A stretch of DNA of 38,206 nt from Verrucomicrobiaceae bacterium (GTDB lineage Bacteria; Verrucomicrobiota; Verrucomicrobiia; Verrucomicrobiales; DEV007): positions 1-38,206 of the forward strand of contig JAACDM010000069.1 in the NCBI GenBank assembly GCA_009936795.1, in the 5' to 3' direction. Numbering within the stretch: the stretch's first letter is position 1; every line of letters begins with the position of its first letter. A program made the translations under genes and the position numbers. Below the pieces are notes generated by a model. The model saw only the letters and a list, made by a program, of their open reading frames with translations, did not search any database and was not told the origin of the DNA. Positions 18,501 through 24,788 of the stretch are shown one piece after another.

Positions 18501-21420
18501 CGGCTTCTTGAGAGGGCTGGAACAAGCATTCTGCGGTTAGCTCAGTGGTAGTCGCTTTGCGGGGACGAAAGCTCATCCACGGCGCAGGCAGATCTGTGTC
18601 GGGGTTTCCAATTCCATGAATCTCCTGAAGCGTTTCAAGTTGTTTGCCTAGATTGTTCGCGGTGTCTTCGAAGCTACCAGAAGGTGAAAGAAGGATGGGC
18701 GCCGATTGCTCGCACCATCCTATAGTCTGACTAACGTTAGTAACGGTCTTACGGTCTTCCCAAGTCCAGTTGGCCAGTGTCGGTTTTGCTTCTAGAGCCT
18801 GGAACGTATGGGCCAAGCTTGCAGCCAAGATGGCTTCAACAGGCTGCGATTGGCTGAGCAAGACTTTGGAGTTTTCCTCATCGAGGCTTATTTCTAATTG
18901 CTCCTGACTCCCCTCGATGTTTCTGCCGGGATTCTCGAAGTCTGCGGGAATGCCAATGGAGGCGCTAGCGCTATCCGCGAGAACATCCATGTAGGCCTCA
19001 CGAGCCACTCTGGGTACTTGACTGATCTCTTCAAGCCACGTCGCATAGGAAGCTGTTTTTGCTGGGAATTGCGGATCGGCTCCATGGGAACGAGCTTCAT
19101 AGTCCGTAGCAAGGTCTTTCAAGAAGATTCCCCACGAGGTGGAATCAATCACGAGTTGATGGGCGACTAAGAGCAGTCTTGCTGGTCGTTTCGCGCCTAG
19201 ATCGAAGTAGACGGCGCGTAAGAGAGCTCCTTGGCGAATGTTCAGTCTGCCTTGCGTAGCCGCAGCGATCGTCTCAATCTGGTCTTGGATACCATTGTCA
19301 GAAGCCTTTCTTAGATCGACAACCCTGAGAAGGTCGCCACCAGTGGTCTTACTATATTCCTGTCGCCACTCGCCGGTCTTGAGATGAAACTTCAAACGGA
19401 AGATAGCATGTCGATTTGACACTTCCGTGAGAGACCTCTCAAGCAGCTTACAATCCAGAGGCTTCTTCGTTTGGAGCATAAGCGCATTGTTCCAATGATC
19501 TCGCCCTTCAATATTCTGAGGGAAGAACCATGACTGAATCGGAGAGAGAGCAAACGGTCCATCTGGAGGCGCGGGTGCCGATTCCTTGCCGGCGTCGTCG
19601 GTTGCTGGTGGGCTTACGACGATGAATGGTGATACAAGTGGGCTATCTTCGCTCGGGGCGCAGGAGGACGCCTCTGATTCGATGATAGAGTTTTGGTGGT
19701 CTAACTGAGAGAGTGTCCGCCACGTGCTTGCAATTCGCTGAATGGCTTCAGATGGTGCGACATGACCCTCAGTGTCCAAAGGCGATGTGTAGGCTTCTTT
19801 CAATTCTACTGTGTCTCGATCGCCGAGCGTCTTCGCTAGTTTGATAGGAACCTGAAAGACGCTCCAACCTTCTTCTGGGAGGTCCTGTCTGCAGTGGCTG
19901 ACCATTTGGTCAAGAAACGTTTGAGTGTTCCGGTTGTCTTCCGAAGAGAGGAAGGGCAGGTCGATATCTAGGCAGTTATGCTGCGTAGCAATCTCGGAGA
20001 GGTCAGCGAGCATTCTGTTCTCTACCCCGCGATACGCGGCAATGTCATCCAAGAGGAAGTTATGAACCAACAACGTCCGTTTGACTCTCTCAAACATGAT
20101 AAGTCCAACGACGCCGAGATCGCTGTGAATGTCCTGCACGCGGAAGAGTGTTGCGTAATGGTATGGTCGTCTCAGCCAAGTCTTGATCTCGCTTTCTGAG
20201 AATCGGCGGGCCGTGGCATTGAATAGAGTTGCCTGCGAAGTCAGCTCAGCCATTCGGGCATGTTGCTCGGGCGTTGGCGAAACTTGGGTGACCTTGACAT
20301 CAAGCGCTTCCACATAGTCTGCGAAAGATCGAGAGTTTTGGCGCAGAAGGCGTCGTTTGCTCTCTGCCAGTTGCTTGTCAGCTTCGTCTAATCCCATGTC
20401 TTTGTTAGACAAGTCTCTGTCGAGTAGCCAAAGGTGACCAAGAAAGTCTGGGATCTCATTCGCATTTTCCGGCAGGACGATACTGATGATGTCTGACCGC
20501 TGCTTGCGCAGTTCGGTAACCAAATCGGCGCTCTTGGATAAGAAGGCTACGTGGTGTCCTGGAATGCCTAGCTGTTTCGCGAGCAATTCTACTGCTTCTC
20601 GAGCGGACGTTGAGTGGCGACGGACATCCACGATATCGTCAGCTTTCAGTATCATGTCCGGGTGATCGAGGATCGCCCGCTTAACAGCGTGATCGGGGCC
20701 ATCACTAAGAACGGCGATGAGAGCTCCAGACTCTCGCTGACTAGCGAGGGCGCGTTGAAGCTCGCGGTGTTCCGCTGCGATTTTGATAGGATCGCTTTTC
20801 TCTAGCGTCGGGCTTTCTTTCCAAAGAGTATCATGGTCGTGGACAATCAGAAGCTTAGGAGCGGGATGGTGGGCTTGGTGGATGAAGCGCGCAGCAATCA
20901 TTGCGAGCGCCGGATAGAGTGGGATTTGATCTCCATCGGTGCCGCTCGTGGACCCCATCCATTCTGGAGAGCGCGCCACATGGACGTGGTCATTATTGCT
21001 CAGCGACGCAAACAGGTGATTTTCGACTTGCTTGGCACAGGCCTTTGCATCGTCACCGGTGGCGTCCTCAGGTGGAGCAAGAAGAACGATCACATTGTGT
21101 TTAGCCTCACCACATTGGTTGAGGAGTTGGCTAGCGAAGGCGTTTGCAGCGGAGTCTTTTTGTGATCCACTGCGAGTGGCAGCGGAGTCTGAGATGGTAA
21201 AATCAGGCCAATCACTCGGACGGACAATCAGGAAATTGATGGAGTGAGCATCTTCACGTTTAAGACCTTCATTAACGAGTTTGCCTGGATCACTGGCGGC
21301 GGGGCGAATCACCAGTTCAGTGTCCCAACCGAAGCGTTGTCTCCAGGCCTCGAGAGGCCCGCGGAGGGGCTCCAAATCGAAGGTTCCCGTAAGGGAGATA
21401 GGTGCGTGTGGTGAACTCAT
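12583..21420 (-). CDS. Giant PKS/NRPS-like protein with all recognisable active sites lost
   Basis: One uninterrupted frame of 2,945 codons. Domain order: FkbH-like (1-550), condensation/epimerization-like (624-1031), charged heptad-repeat helix (1093-1140), KS-AT linker and acyltransferase (1140-1545), acidic disordered linker (1545-1740), class III aminotransferase (1750-2112), C-lobe of a condensation domain (2113-2335), adenylation (2350-2748), thioesterase (2765-2940). Known hybrid synthases with these domains build lipopeptides or glyceryl-primed polyketides. Here the catalytic positions I can align are changed: HAD motifs I and IV, H754-Q755, G1313 for the AT Ser, Q1413 for the AT His, E1962 for the PLP Lys, no adenylation P-loop, P2836 for the TE Ser. 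The KS body and every carrier domain are absent. No partner synthase, phosphopantetheinyl transferase or exporter lies nearby. No membrane segment or signal peptide is evident. It is unlikely to make a product itself; scaffold, regulatory or relic roles are inferences. Confidence 0.9.
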   Translation of the reverse strand: MSSPHAPISLTGTFDLEPLRGPLEAWRQRFGWDTELVIRPAASDPGKLVNEGLKREDAHSINFLIVRPSDWPDFTISDSAATRSGSQKDSAANAFASQLLNQCGEAKHNVIVLLAPPEDATGDDAKACAKQVENHLFASLSNNDHVHVARSPEWMGSTSGTDGDQIPLYPALAMIAARFIHQAHHPAPKLLIVHDHDTLWKESPTLEKSDPIKIAAEHRELQRALASQRESGALIAVLSDGPDHAVKRAILDHPDMILKADDIVDVRRHSTSAREAVELLAKQLGIPGHHVAFLSKSADLVTELRKQRSDIISIVLPENANEIPDFLGHLWLLDRDLSNKDMGLDEADKQLAESKRRLLRQNSRSFADYVEALDVKVTQVSPTPEQHARMAELTSQATLFNATARRFSESEIKTWLRRPYHYATLFRVQDIHSDLGVVGLIMFERVKRTLLVHNFLLDDIAAYRGVENRMLADLSEIATQHNCLDIDLPFLSSEDNRNTQTFLDQMVSHCRQDLPEEGWSVFQVPIKLAKTLGDRDTVELKEAYTSPLDTEGHVAPSEAIQRIASTWRTLSQLDHQNSIIESEASSCAPSEDSPLVSPFIVVSPPATDDAGKESAPAPPDGPFALSPIQSWFFPQNIEGRDHWNNALMLQTKKPLDCKLLERSLTEVSNRHAIFRLKFHLKTGEWRQEYSKTTGGDLLRVVDLRKASDNGIQDQIETIAAATQGRLNIRQGALLRAVYFDLGAKRPARLLLVAHQLVIDSTSWGIFLKDLATDYEARSHGADPQFPAKTASYATWLEEISQVPRVAREAYMDVLADSASASIGIPADFENPGRNIEGSQEQLEISLDEENSKVLLSQSQPVEAILAASLAHTFQALEAKPTLANWTWEDRKTVTNVSQTIGWCEQSAPILLSPSGSFEDTANNLGKQLETLQEIHGIGNPDTDLPAPWMSFRPRKATTTELTAECLFQPSQEAVGALHSPRALRSYKVVLESREADGKFVFRWSYSRHLHKRETIENLANKHLSELQKHLASKHGALDPDLNLTQRIIESPFTIVSDKADGLTPKIKPQEKALTQLSNKIPSENSNAAVTLIKEARLAKDAWLKEEAHRAKEARLAEEERLAKEVHLAEEAHLLNQAAEKVSRPALLIASENTNELLNTERVTLAKQLPLQNTEGLQEIASILATSKHTKAHRSSMAMTDLDQTRLLLNQSINTLAATPQPPTVFLFPDSWAAHPLMGKGLYECEATFREVIDWCGDTHRQLNGHDLRETLFDPKQFSQTSIHTDAAVFAMEFALARLWMSWGVYPDACLGQGIGEYVAACLGGVFTIEEGLALIAKRAELISKRCPEGRVLKVNAPAKEVKPFLKQQVDVAAYQSTKCTLITGPTRRVEALEEILQTQGIAFTALGYSTPRQSNAMDVIEDAFETVLSYVDLQPTQIPFISGVTGDWVMDEAASAPTHWISQLSKPLRISEGLNHLEGAFSGLALEVGPGDTLTDSLKQSDVTGLRAFSGTTQGPQDEMHHIVSTLGKLWEQGVPVDWHAFHGVDTVALSKAPSEETEPGAADTSPEIQYAEPASEEKTDPPTINRPPLGAQAAAQLLLSQDPLRESSQEPSENAPIQESFEEVEIDQTTNDSFDSTEESNSTTLADHPNNEARSDTPPSAPDSQEEVSQAPSNTPLGDPAKLHCRFEQIENALDDLRSAVFPSTPETAGPEDAPLPAGIADYMEEVNARIREAAPQSQQRIASTKALLGEPASNNADILIIRQLGGQAWDADERNYVDISPSVSKHLLGYSAPEILKAYRHHLQPAATSDALHALKFEVSKAISSQNGSDRVTFTQSSADALSLSFMLAKEHSNRPAIGLVKPNQGGNVGHCLTLPADASQLTSQIYRRRRELAAIVVNPLDLIQLEEDERTKILQTVREETERWNIAFILDERDTAFRWNILGHSKHAPIKPDIVIYGEPLADGLPLGIVSGNAEWFDGRRSTEDEFATLSNTLPLVAAHATLNAINRASAERIPQWQERTTHLLAGLQAVANELDAPLKIRRLGALFTLEPSSSPDESRLFEAESLLQGVRLSTSAVNATTLSHTEQDLARVHNAFIESFHALQDRGFLLVDFAAYQARLAGKKDKKLLGYWENHLTGAQGSWPADYVDKSEKSQKTLRYALPTQLAQALDTRAKALNGQYENLLLACFQRLFQAWSGTDRIAFLANIEGVNTPLCSAREPDTINQSIERICEAKELAIENTLFQPETFVAWLANHGPTCGFSLDEIPEELAIHWQITSSSVLCDYDASRYHEDTIARWMDCFIVLLEGFATMPMETLVEELPLVSSSDFQNLVISRNLTTTGSFPNEPVHKLFESVAAKTPSRIAVRYGHDKLCYGDLNTRADQLAAALLQQGVDTGDTIAVLAEPSPLMLEAWLAILKVGAAYLPLDPQHRADPDTLKMAQVKLLLSDQPVSDSQEWTSKELEIQDLNLLSKGIQPTANETPTSHFGSLNASATVLFDWTKQSSAPVSLPHRSLVRLVKNTDYATLSPHEVFLLGGSPSSDRCLLEVWGALLNGGVLAIPQGMRSTANLAETIGKQRVSSLVLTSEELTNLMERHAEDLSWIRQIVITDKRPAREIVARILEELPVSLTIGYGSLYNSLLTCCHTITEEDLEAEFTNLGSPIPHTQIYLLNEAHQPVPTGMTGDVWVGGDGLALFQDTDQRKDVVKSRFTPSEGVLFHTGTRAMWHEDGSLILAKDGLRSNIHPTSNPLSVTPLSTRTTGQPIFFIAASPSDKDICQEIADSSISDRPAYLIVTDFVHASEKCVESMAEACLAEIRSRIGGESFIVTGGPLGGTIAYEVGQQAMDQGDSLDSVALFDTINPAAEESEGQHDCPPLQAYVPRAYQGAITLFRHDTHTGLHQLGWDGLVRGGMTVISTRDTSDVAAKFKGLLSNSTLLESP
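12601..13128 (-). other. Type I thioesterase domain, Ser replaced by Pro
   Basis: Residues about 2765-2940. GQPIFFIAASPSD is the usual opening. The nucleophile elbow GxSxGG reads GGPLGGTIAYEV, with Pro2836 for Ser (codon CCA, complement at 12913-12915). The acid is kept in LFDTINPA (D2863). The expected GDHF-type His near the C-terminus is absent (STRDTSDVAAKF). The domain follows the truncated adenylation domain directly, with no carrier between. Confidence 0.8.
13177..14373 (-). other. Adenylation domain, nucleotide-binding motifs erased and C-terminal subdomain missing
   Basis: Residues about 2350-2748. A1/A2 are good: CYGDLNTRADQLAAALL and LKVGAAYLPLDP. The A3 P-loop (TSGSTGxPKG) reads DWTKQSSAPVSL (2504-2515) before the retained PHRSLV. 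The A5 motif YGPTE reads YGSLY (2638-2642). A6 is fair (GDVWVGGDGLA). A7 TGD reads TGT (2725-2727). After A8 the sequence stops matching, so the C-terminal lid with the A10 lysine is missing. ATP-dependent amino-acid activation is not expected. Confidence 0.87.
14416..15084 (-). other. C-terminal half of an NRPS condensation domain
   Basis: Residues about 2113-2335. FLLVDFAAYQARLAGK and LLGYWENHLTGAQ match the middle of condensation domains (DYAxWQR, YWxxxLxG), and LLLACFQRLFQAWSGTDRIAF matches the C-lobe. The N-lobe of about 170 residues with HHxxxDG is absent: the aminotransferase end runs directly into the mid-domain sequence. No catalytic His is therefore available. Confidence 0.78.
15085..16173 (-). 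other. Class III aminotransferase (AMT) domain, PLP Lys replaced by Glu
   Basis: Residues about 1750-2112, related to the glutamate-1-semialdehyde-aminomutase-like AMT domains of mycosubtilin/iturin-type synthases. Kept: WDADERNYVDISPSV, LLGYSAPEI, the PLP Asp in ILDERDTAFRW (D1934) and PDIVIYGEPLADGLPLG. In the last of these the canonical YGKxIGGG lysine is Glu1962 (codon GAG, complement at 15535-15537). The aromatic stacking motif GxYHG reads NQGGNVG, and NSGTEA reads QSSADA. PLP chemistry should be impossible. Confidence 0.85.
16786..17757 (-). other. Polyketide acyltransferase (AT) domain, Ser and His both lost
   Basis: Residues 1222-1545. PTVFLFPDSW corresponds to the FxFPGQGxQ start of AT domains. 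The nucleophile elbow GHSxGEY reads GQGIGEYVAACLGGVF (1311-1326), with Gly1313 for Ser (codon GGA, complement at 17482-17484). The HAFHS box reads STPRQSNAM (1409-1417), with Gln1413 for the catalytic His. The post-AT linker WEQGVPVDWHAFHG is well kept. Residues 1140-1221 resemble the KS-AT linker (RPALLIASENTNELL and following), although the ketosynthase itself is gone. Confidence 0.88.
18001..18144 (-). repeat. 21-bp/7-aa charged heptad repeats in the linker
   Basis: Residues about 1093-1140 are a run of imperfect heptads of the EARLAKE / AHLAEEA kind, rich in Ala, Glu, Lys and Leu. At DNA level units resembling ctctttagc recur about every 21 bp on the + strand. The segment should form a long, highly charged helix, possibly a coiled coil. 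It lies between the condensation-like domain and the KS-AT linker, close to where the missing ketosynthase would be. It looks like replication-slippage expansion. Confidence 0.75.
18328..19551 (-). other. Condensation/epimerization-type NRPS domain, catalytic His lost
   Basis: Residues 624-1031. The opening LSPIQSWFFPQN with DHWNNALML is typical of epimerization domains and their close condensation relatives. The motif HHxxxDG with following SW reads HQLVIDSTSW (754-763): the second, catalytic His is Gln755 (codon CAA, complement at 19156-19158) and the Gly is Ser760. QTIGWCEQSAPILL matches the later VGWFT-type motif. Because the carrier domain that would present the substrate is missing too, neither condensation nor epimerization is expected. 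I cannot decide between the two subtypes. Confidence 0.85.
19771..21399 (-). other. FkbH-like (HAD IIIC) domain of the giant protein, degenerate
   Basis: FkbH domains dephosphorylate 1,3-bisphosphoglycerate and load glyceryl onto a carrier protein. The order of segments is conserved: the N-terminal fold ISLTGTFDLEPLRGPLEAW, the HAD core, LTSQATLFNATARRFSESEI (family: KTNQFN-TTRR) and the GNAT-like FRVQDIHSDLGVVGLIMFE. The catalytic core is changed. Motif I, canonically DLDNTLW, reads HDHDTLW (194-200), placing His at both Asp positions when anchored on TLW. Motif IV, canonically FLDDNP, reads FLSKSA (293-298). Motif I could be rescued by a one-residue register shift (D195, D197), but motif IV could not. 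Confidence 0.87.
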
Positions 21421-21525
21421 GAGCAGTCTCTAGCATTGGAGGGTGCTGTACATCGCAGTTGCCTACCCCTGATTCGGGAACCGGAAAGCACTATGCAAGC
21501 ACAGGTTAACATAGAAATTATGATA

Positions 21526-21556
21526 ATAATATTCTTTTGCAAATAACTAAGGTCAA
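21526..21556 (-). promoter_or_regulatory. Candidate sigma70-type promoter of the giant gene
   Basis: On the minus strand, TTGACC (21556-21551) is followed after 19 nt by TATTAT (21531-21526), or after 17 nt by AATATT. It lies within an AT-rich patch that stands out from its GC-richer surroundings. It is about 105 nt upstream of the ATG at 21420. No strong Shine-Dalgarno precedes that ATG (AGAGACTGCTC). Pattern-based only. Confidence 0.35.
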
Positions 21557-21639
21557 CTTGAAAGGCTCGTCCCGGTGCGTGGTCAGGGACGATTGTGCGC
21601 TTGGTATCGCTTCATTCCCGGCGTTGCTTCGTCTATCCC

Positions 21640-22623
21640 ATGCTTTCGCTCTCGTTTTCGTGGTCTCTTGTCGTCTGTAGTTCTCATTTCCTAGCAATGC
21701 TCGCATCATTGGCGATTAGAGACCCAGGAAGCGCGGATGCATACAAGGCGGAGGCGGCTCTGGAGGAGCGATATCGGGTCAAGAACACCTGTATTCCCAC
21801 TGGCTGGACGATGCAGAGCGCCTGATCTACAGGCGTGAGCTGGCTTCGGGAGTGTATCGTATCGCTTGAGCTGAATTGAGTCGGCCACAGGGAAAGGCGG
21901 ACCAGCCCCCGATCACACTCAGCTAGCTATCGCCCTAGGAGAACAGACCAGACAGGCGAGCCATTCACGAACGAACCCCTGTGCATGGAATCAATCCGGG
22001 TGCGTTCTGGGGATGGCAAGACGGCCATTGAGTTTTGATCTCAAGGTGTTCGTTGGCACTGGGTTTTGCCATGCTTAGATTAGAGGCAGCCTTCGCCATG
22101 AAGCTTTGCTTAAGGCTGGTAGAGGAATATCAGCGTCTCATCGACAACTAGATACCAGGAAGTGTCCCGAGGAGGAATACAACGGTGAGCACTGGCCTGG
22201 CAAGATGCTCGACACTCTCGGTAAATGTCAGTCATAAGCGCAACATATCACCGCGGACACCTGTCCTTGGTTTAATTGTGCTGCAGTGGCCGATTGTGAT
22301 TACCACGACAATCGCATGGACAAGATATGGTGGACTGAGCGTTGGATCGATTGGTCTATGGAACCGCTTTACGCAGAGCAATAAAACTTCACCCAGGCTC
22401 ATTGCTGGCAAGGCAAGCTATCCCTAGCCGTCGGCAAACCCGATATGGATGTAAATCCGGCCTCGACGATACAGGTGTTAACCGCGCTTAACGACGCCGA
22501 CAAGGAATTCGATCTTCTCTTTGAGCCTGGAGCGAATCATGGTGTGGGGAAGCGGAAAGCCGTCGGCAAGACTTCTCCGTGCGCTATATATTGAGCGTTG
22601 AGCCACGCCATGACGAACGTTAG
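21640..22623 (+). pseudogene. Decayed S9 (dipeptidyl peptidase IV/prolyl oligopeptidase) peptidase gene
   Basis: Fragments of an S9 peptidase can be read in order but in shifting frames. Near 21740 an Ala/Glu-rich N-terminal piece (YKAEAALEERYRVKN). At 21798 HWLDDAERLIYRRELASG, ending in TGA at 21867. At 21911 DHTQLAIALGEQTRQ. At 22286 VADCDYHDNRMDKIWW and WSMEPLYAEQ, then a TAA (22382-22384) where the family has Ser. In the same frame come VGKPDMDVNPAST and KEFDLLFEPGANHGVG, holding the catalytic Asp and His regions. After a frameshift the C-terminus SRRQDFSVRYILSVEPRHDE ends in TAG at 22621. About 1 kb remains of an expected 2.2 kb or more, so the middle, with most of the propeller and the Ser site, is deleted or unreadable. 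It fills the otherwise gene-free interval and ends overlapping the convergent 178-aa gene by 4 bp. Confidence 0.78.
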
Positions 22624-23156
22624 CTATCGAAGCACTTGGGCTGGTCCAAGATTTCCTTGAGTACGAATGCCGTTTTTGTATTGTCAGCAGTGAGGAGCTT
22701 TCGCACTTCTTTGTTGATACTTCCACGGTCACGATGCCGTGTGGCCTCAACCCGACCTGCTGCGAGATTCTCCATGGCGGCTCTCTCCTTATCCGAAAGG
22801 CCCTTTGATCCCCAAGGGGCCTTGTCCTTGATCTCGGTCACACTCGACTCTTGGCGAGGGGCAGCGATGGGGGGAGACGGGTCTGGAATTGGCGGGGGCG
22901 TCTCGGTCGGAATACCCAAGGATTCCAGAATTTGACGCATCGGATCCTCCTGCCGAGAAGGCTGCGGCCGAGAAGGGGCCTGAGGTGCGGGAGCGGTAGG
23001 GAAAGCTGGCGGCTCTTCTTCGTAGCCGCGGACCTGAGGGCGGCGCTGCGCGCTTGCCTGCTTGGCCTTCTTCACTTTCTCGCCGATCCAGTTTAGAAAA
23101 CTGATCAGGAGAAAGATAAGAACGAAGATCGACTCTTCTGGAATGTCGAACGGCAT
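22620..23156 (-). CDS. Small membrane-anchored protein downstream of floA
   Basis: Unrecognised 178-aa protein. An N-terminal membrane segment (SIFVLIFLLISFLNWIG, about 9-25) is followed by a basic stretch (EKVKKAKQASAQRR), then a Pro/Ala-rich flexible region to about residue 100. A conserved-looking C-terminal helix region ends in TAFVLKEILDQPKCF. The same end pattern (a VL-EIL-xPPK-type finish) is familiar from hypothetical proteins of PVC bacteria, but I assign no function. It is 21 bp downstream of floA, so it probably belongs to the nfeD-floA transcript and may work with the flotillin membrane domain. Confidence 0.75.
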   Translation of the reverse strand: MPFDIPEESIFVLIFLLISFLNWIGEKVKKAKQASAQRRPQVRGYEEEPPAFPTAPAPQAPSRPQPSRQEDPMRQILESLGIPTETPPPIPDPSPPIAAPRQESSVTEIKDKAPWGSKGLSDKERAAMENLAAGRVEATRHRDRGSINKEVRKLLTADNTKTAFVLKEILDQPKCFDS

Positions 23157-23177
23157 GGCGTCAGCTAAGAGACGTTG

Positions 23178-24203
23178 TTAGTCTTCGCCGTCACGCGCGA
23201 TAGAATCACGCATATCGGTGTCTGCCGTGAGATTCTTGTAACGGGCGAAGTCCATCACGCCGAGGTTACCACTGCGGAAGGCCTCGGCCATGGCACGCGG
23301 CACTTCTGCCTCTGCTTCGACCACTTTGGCGCGCATTTCCTGCGTCTTTGCAGCCATCTCTTGTTCGAGCGCCACAGCGGCAGCACGGCGAACCTCTGCC
23401 TTGGCTTGTGCGATCTGTTTGTCTGCTTCTGCCTGCTCAGTTTGTAGTTTAGCGCCCACATTGTCACCAAGATCAACATCAGCAATGTCGATAGAGAGAA
23501 TCTCAAAAGCCGTGGATGCGTCGACGCCTTTCTCCAATACGAGTTTTGAGATATTATCTGGATTCTCAAGAACATCCTTGTAAGACGGCGCGGAGCCGAT
23601 GGAAGTCACAATGCCTTCACCCACACGGGCGATGATCGTTTCCTCCGTAGCACCTCCGACAAACCGGTCGAGGTTCGTGCGAACGGTGACTCGGGCGCGG
23701 GCTCTCACAGATATACCATCGCGAGCTACAGCATCGATCTTATCTTTTCCGGAAACTGTGCCTGGGCAATCAATCACTTTTGGGTTGATGCTTGTGCGAA
23801 CAGCTTCCAGGACAGTCTTTCCCGTGCCTTTCACGGCAAGGTCGATGGCCTGTGCCCTTTCGATGTTCAGCTTGATACCTGCCTTATCGGCAGCGATCAT
23901 GGCGAGAACGACTTGGCTCACTTCACCACCAGCAAGGTAGTGGGCTTCCAGAATGTCTGTGGTGACAAGGTCGAGACCTGCTTTAGAAGCCGTGATCCGG
24001 CTGTCGACGATGAGTCCCACGGGAACGCGACGCAACCACATGGCGATGAGTGTAGCCATGGCTACCGGCGCATCGGCAACCCGGGCACGCAGCCAGATAT
24101 TGAAGAATTTGAGAAGGATGATGACGACGACCAGGGCGACCAGGGCGACGATTCCAAAGAGACCATATTGCCAGGCCTCTACAGCTAAGATTGGGGTGTT
24201 CAT
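23178..24203 (-). CDS. floA: Flotillin-like protein FloA
   Basis: SPFH-domain scaffold protein of bacterial functional membrane microdomains. One membrane segment near the N-terminus ([20 protein letters not shown], about 15-34) is followed by the SPFH domain ([20 protein letters not shown] to the FloA-typical [20 protein letters not shown]). An Ala/Glu/Lys-rich helical region follows (about 265-310). It ends with [20 protein letters not shown], a signature of the FloA/YqfA family. At 341 aa it has the expected length. It sits 31 bp after nfeD, the classic NfeD-flotillin pairing, and before a small membrane protein. Confidence 0.93.
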   Translation of the reverse strand: MNTPILAVEAWQYGLFGIVALVALVVVIILLKFFNIWLRARVADAPVAMATLIAMWLRRVPVGLIVDSRITASKAGLDLVTTDILEAHYLAGGEVSQVVLAMIAADKAGIKLNIERAQAIDLAVKGTGKTVLEAVRTSINPKVIDCPGTVSGKDKIDAVARDGISVRARARVTVRTNLDRFVGGATEETIIARVGEGIVTSIGSAPSYKDVLENPDNISKLVLEKGVDASTAFEILSIDIADVDLGDNVGAKLQTEQAEADKQIAQAKAEVRRAAAVALEQEMAAKTQEMRAKVVEAEAEVPRAMAEAFRSGNLGVMDFARYKNLTADTDMRDSIARDGED

Positions 24204-24234
24204 AGACTTGAATAGATGGTTGTTAGTTGATGTT

Positions 24235-24717
24235 TTAGACTGTTGCTGGAGGCGCTGTGCGACGAACGACGATGCGTGAACCCTCTACTTTCACGACGCG
24301 GACCGCAGTATCAGCGTCGATCATACCAGATTCAGCGAGCACATCGAGACGTTTGTCGCCGAACTGAGCCTTGCCAGCTGGGCGAAGATCTGTCTTGGTC
24401 ACCCCTTCGGTGTCGAGAAATTGCTGATATTGCTCCAGCGCCTCATCATTGCTGACCGAGGTGCTCAGAAGGAAGTCCTTTCCAGGGCCTAACTTGTGAA
24501 AGTATTTTAGCCAAAGAGTGAGAGCTCCGACGATGAAGAAGACAGCGACCGTTGTCACGATGAGTCCCGTCGATGGTCCATACTCGGTGAAACACATGAC
24601 GATGGCACCGGCGATGGCCGCGATGCCAACGATTCCAAGGATTCCGCCTGGCAAGAAGAACTCCAGGCCGATCGCAACGACGCCTAGCACGAGAAGGATG
24701 ATGATGGTTGCTAGCAT
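24235..24717 (-). CDS. NfeD family membrane protein (short form)
   Basis: NfeD proteins partner with SPFH/flotillin proteins in membrane organisation. Hydrophobic segments cover about residues 2-25 ([20 protein letters not shown]), 27-45 and 53-72. The Gly-rich [13 protein letters not shown] is a family mark. The C-terminal about 60 residues ([19 protein letters not shown] to [11 protein letters not shown]) form the OB-fold domain. At 160 aa, without the N-terminal ClpP-like protease of long NfeD, it is the short form. It heads the nfeD-floA gene pair. Confidence 0.9.
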   Translation of the reverse strand: MLATIIILLVLGVVAIGLEFFLPGGILGIVGIAAIAGAIVMCFTEYGPSTGLIVTTVAVFFIVGALTLWLKYFHKLGPGKDFLLSTSVSNDEALEQYQQFLDTEGVTKTDLRPAGKAQFGDKRLDVLAESGMIDADTAVRVVKVEGSRIVVRRTAPPATV

Positions 24718-24788
24718 GGAAGACTTTCGATAGTGGACTCCGTAATGGTGCGCGAGTCAACCCTTGCCGGTTACTGCTGCTGCGCGAC

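Noticed and set aside
20838-20846. HDHDT read as a functional HAD motif I (D195, D197)
   Set aside because: It fits only if shifted one residue relative to the conserved TLW, and motif IV acids are lost anyway; kept as degenerate with this caveat noted.
21595-21825. 76-codon open frame on the + strand
   Set aside because: It starts outside any coding context and only partly covers the S9 peptidase remnant, which changes frame inside it; treated as part of the pseudogene.
22185-22427. 80-codon open frame on the + strand
   Set aside because: It is in a different frame from the readable S9 peptidase segments over the same bases and resembles no protein.
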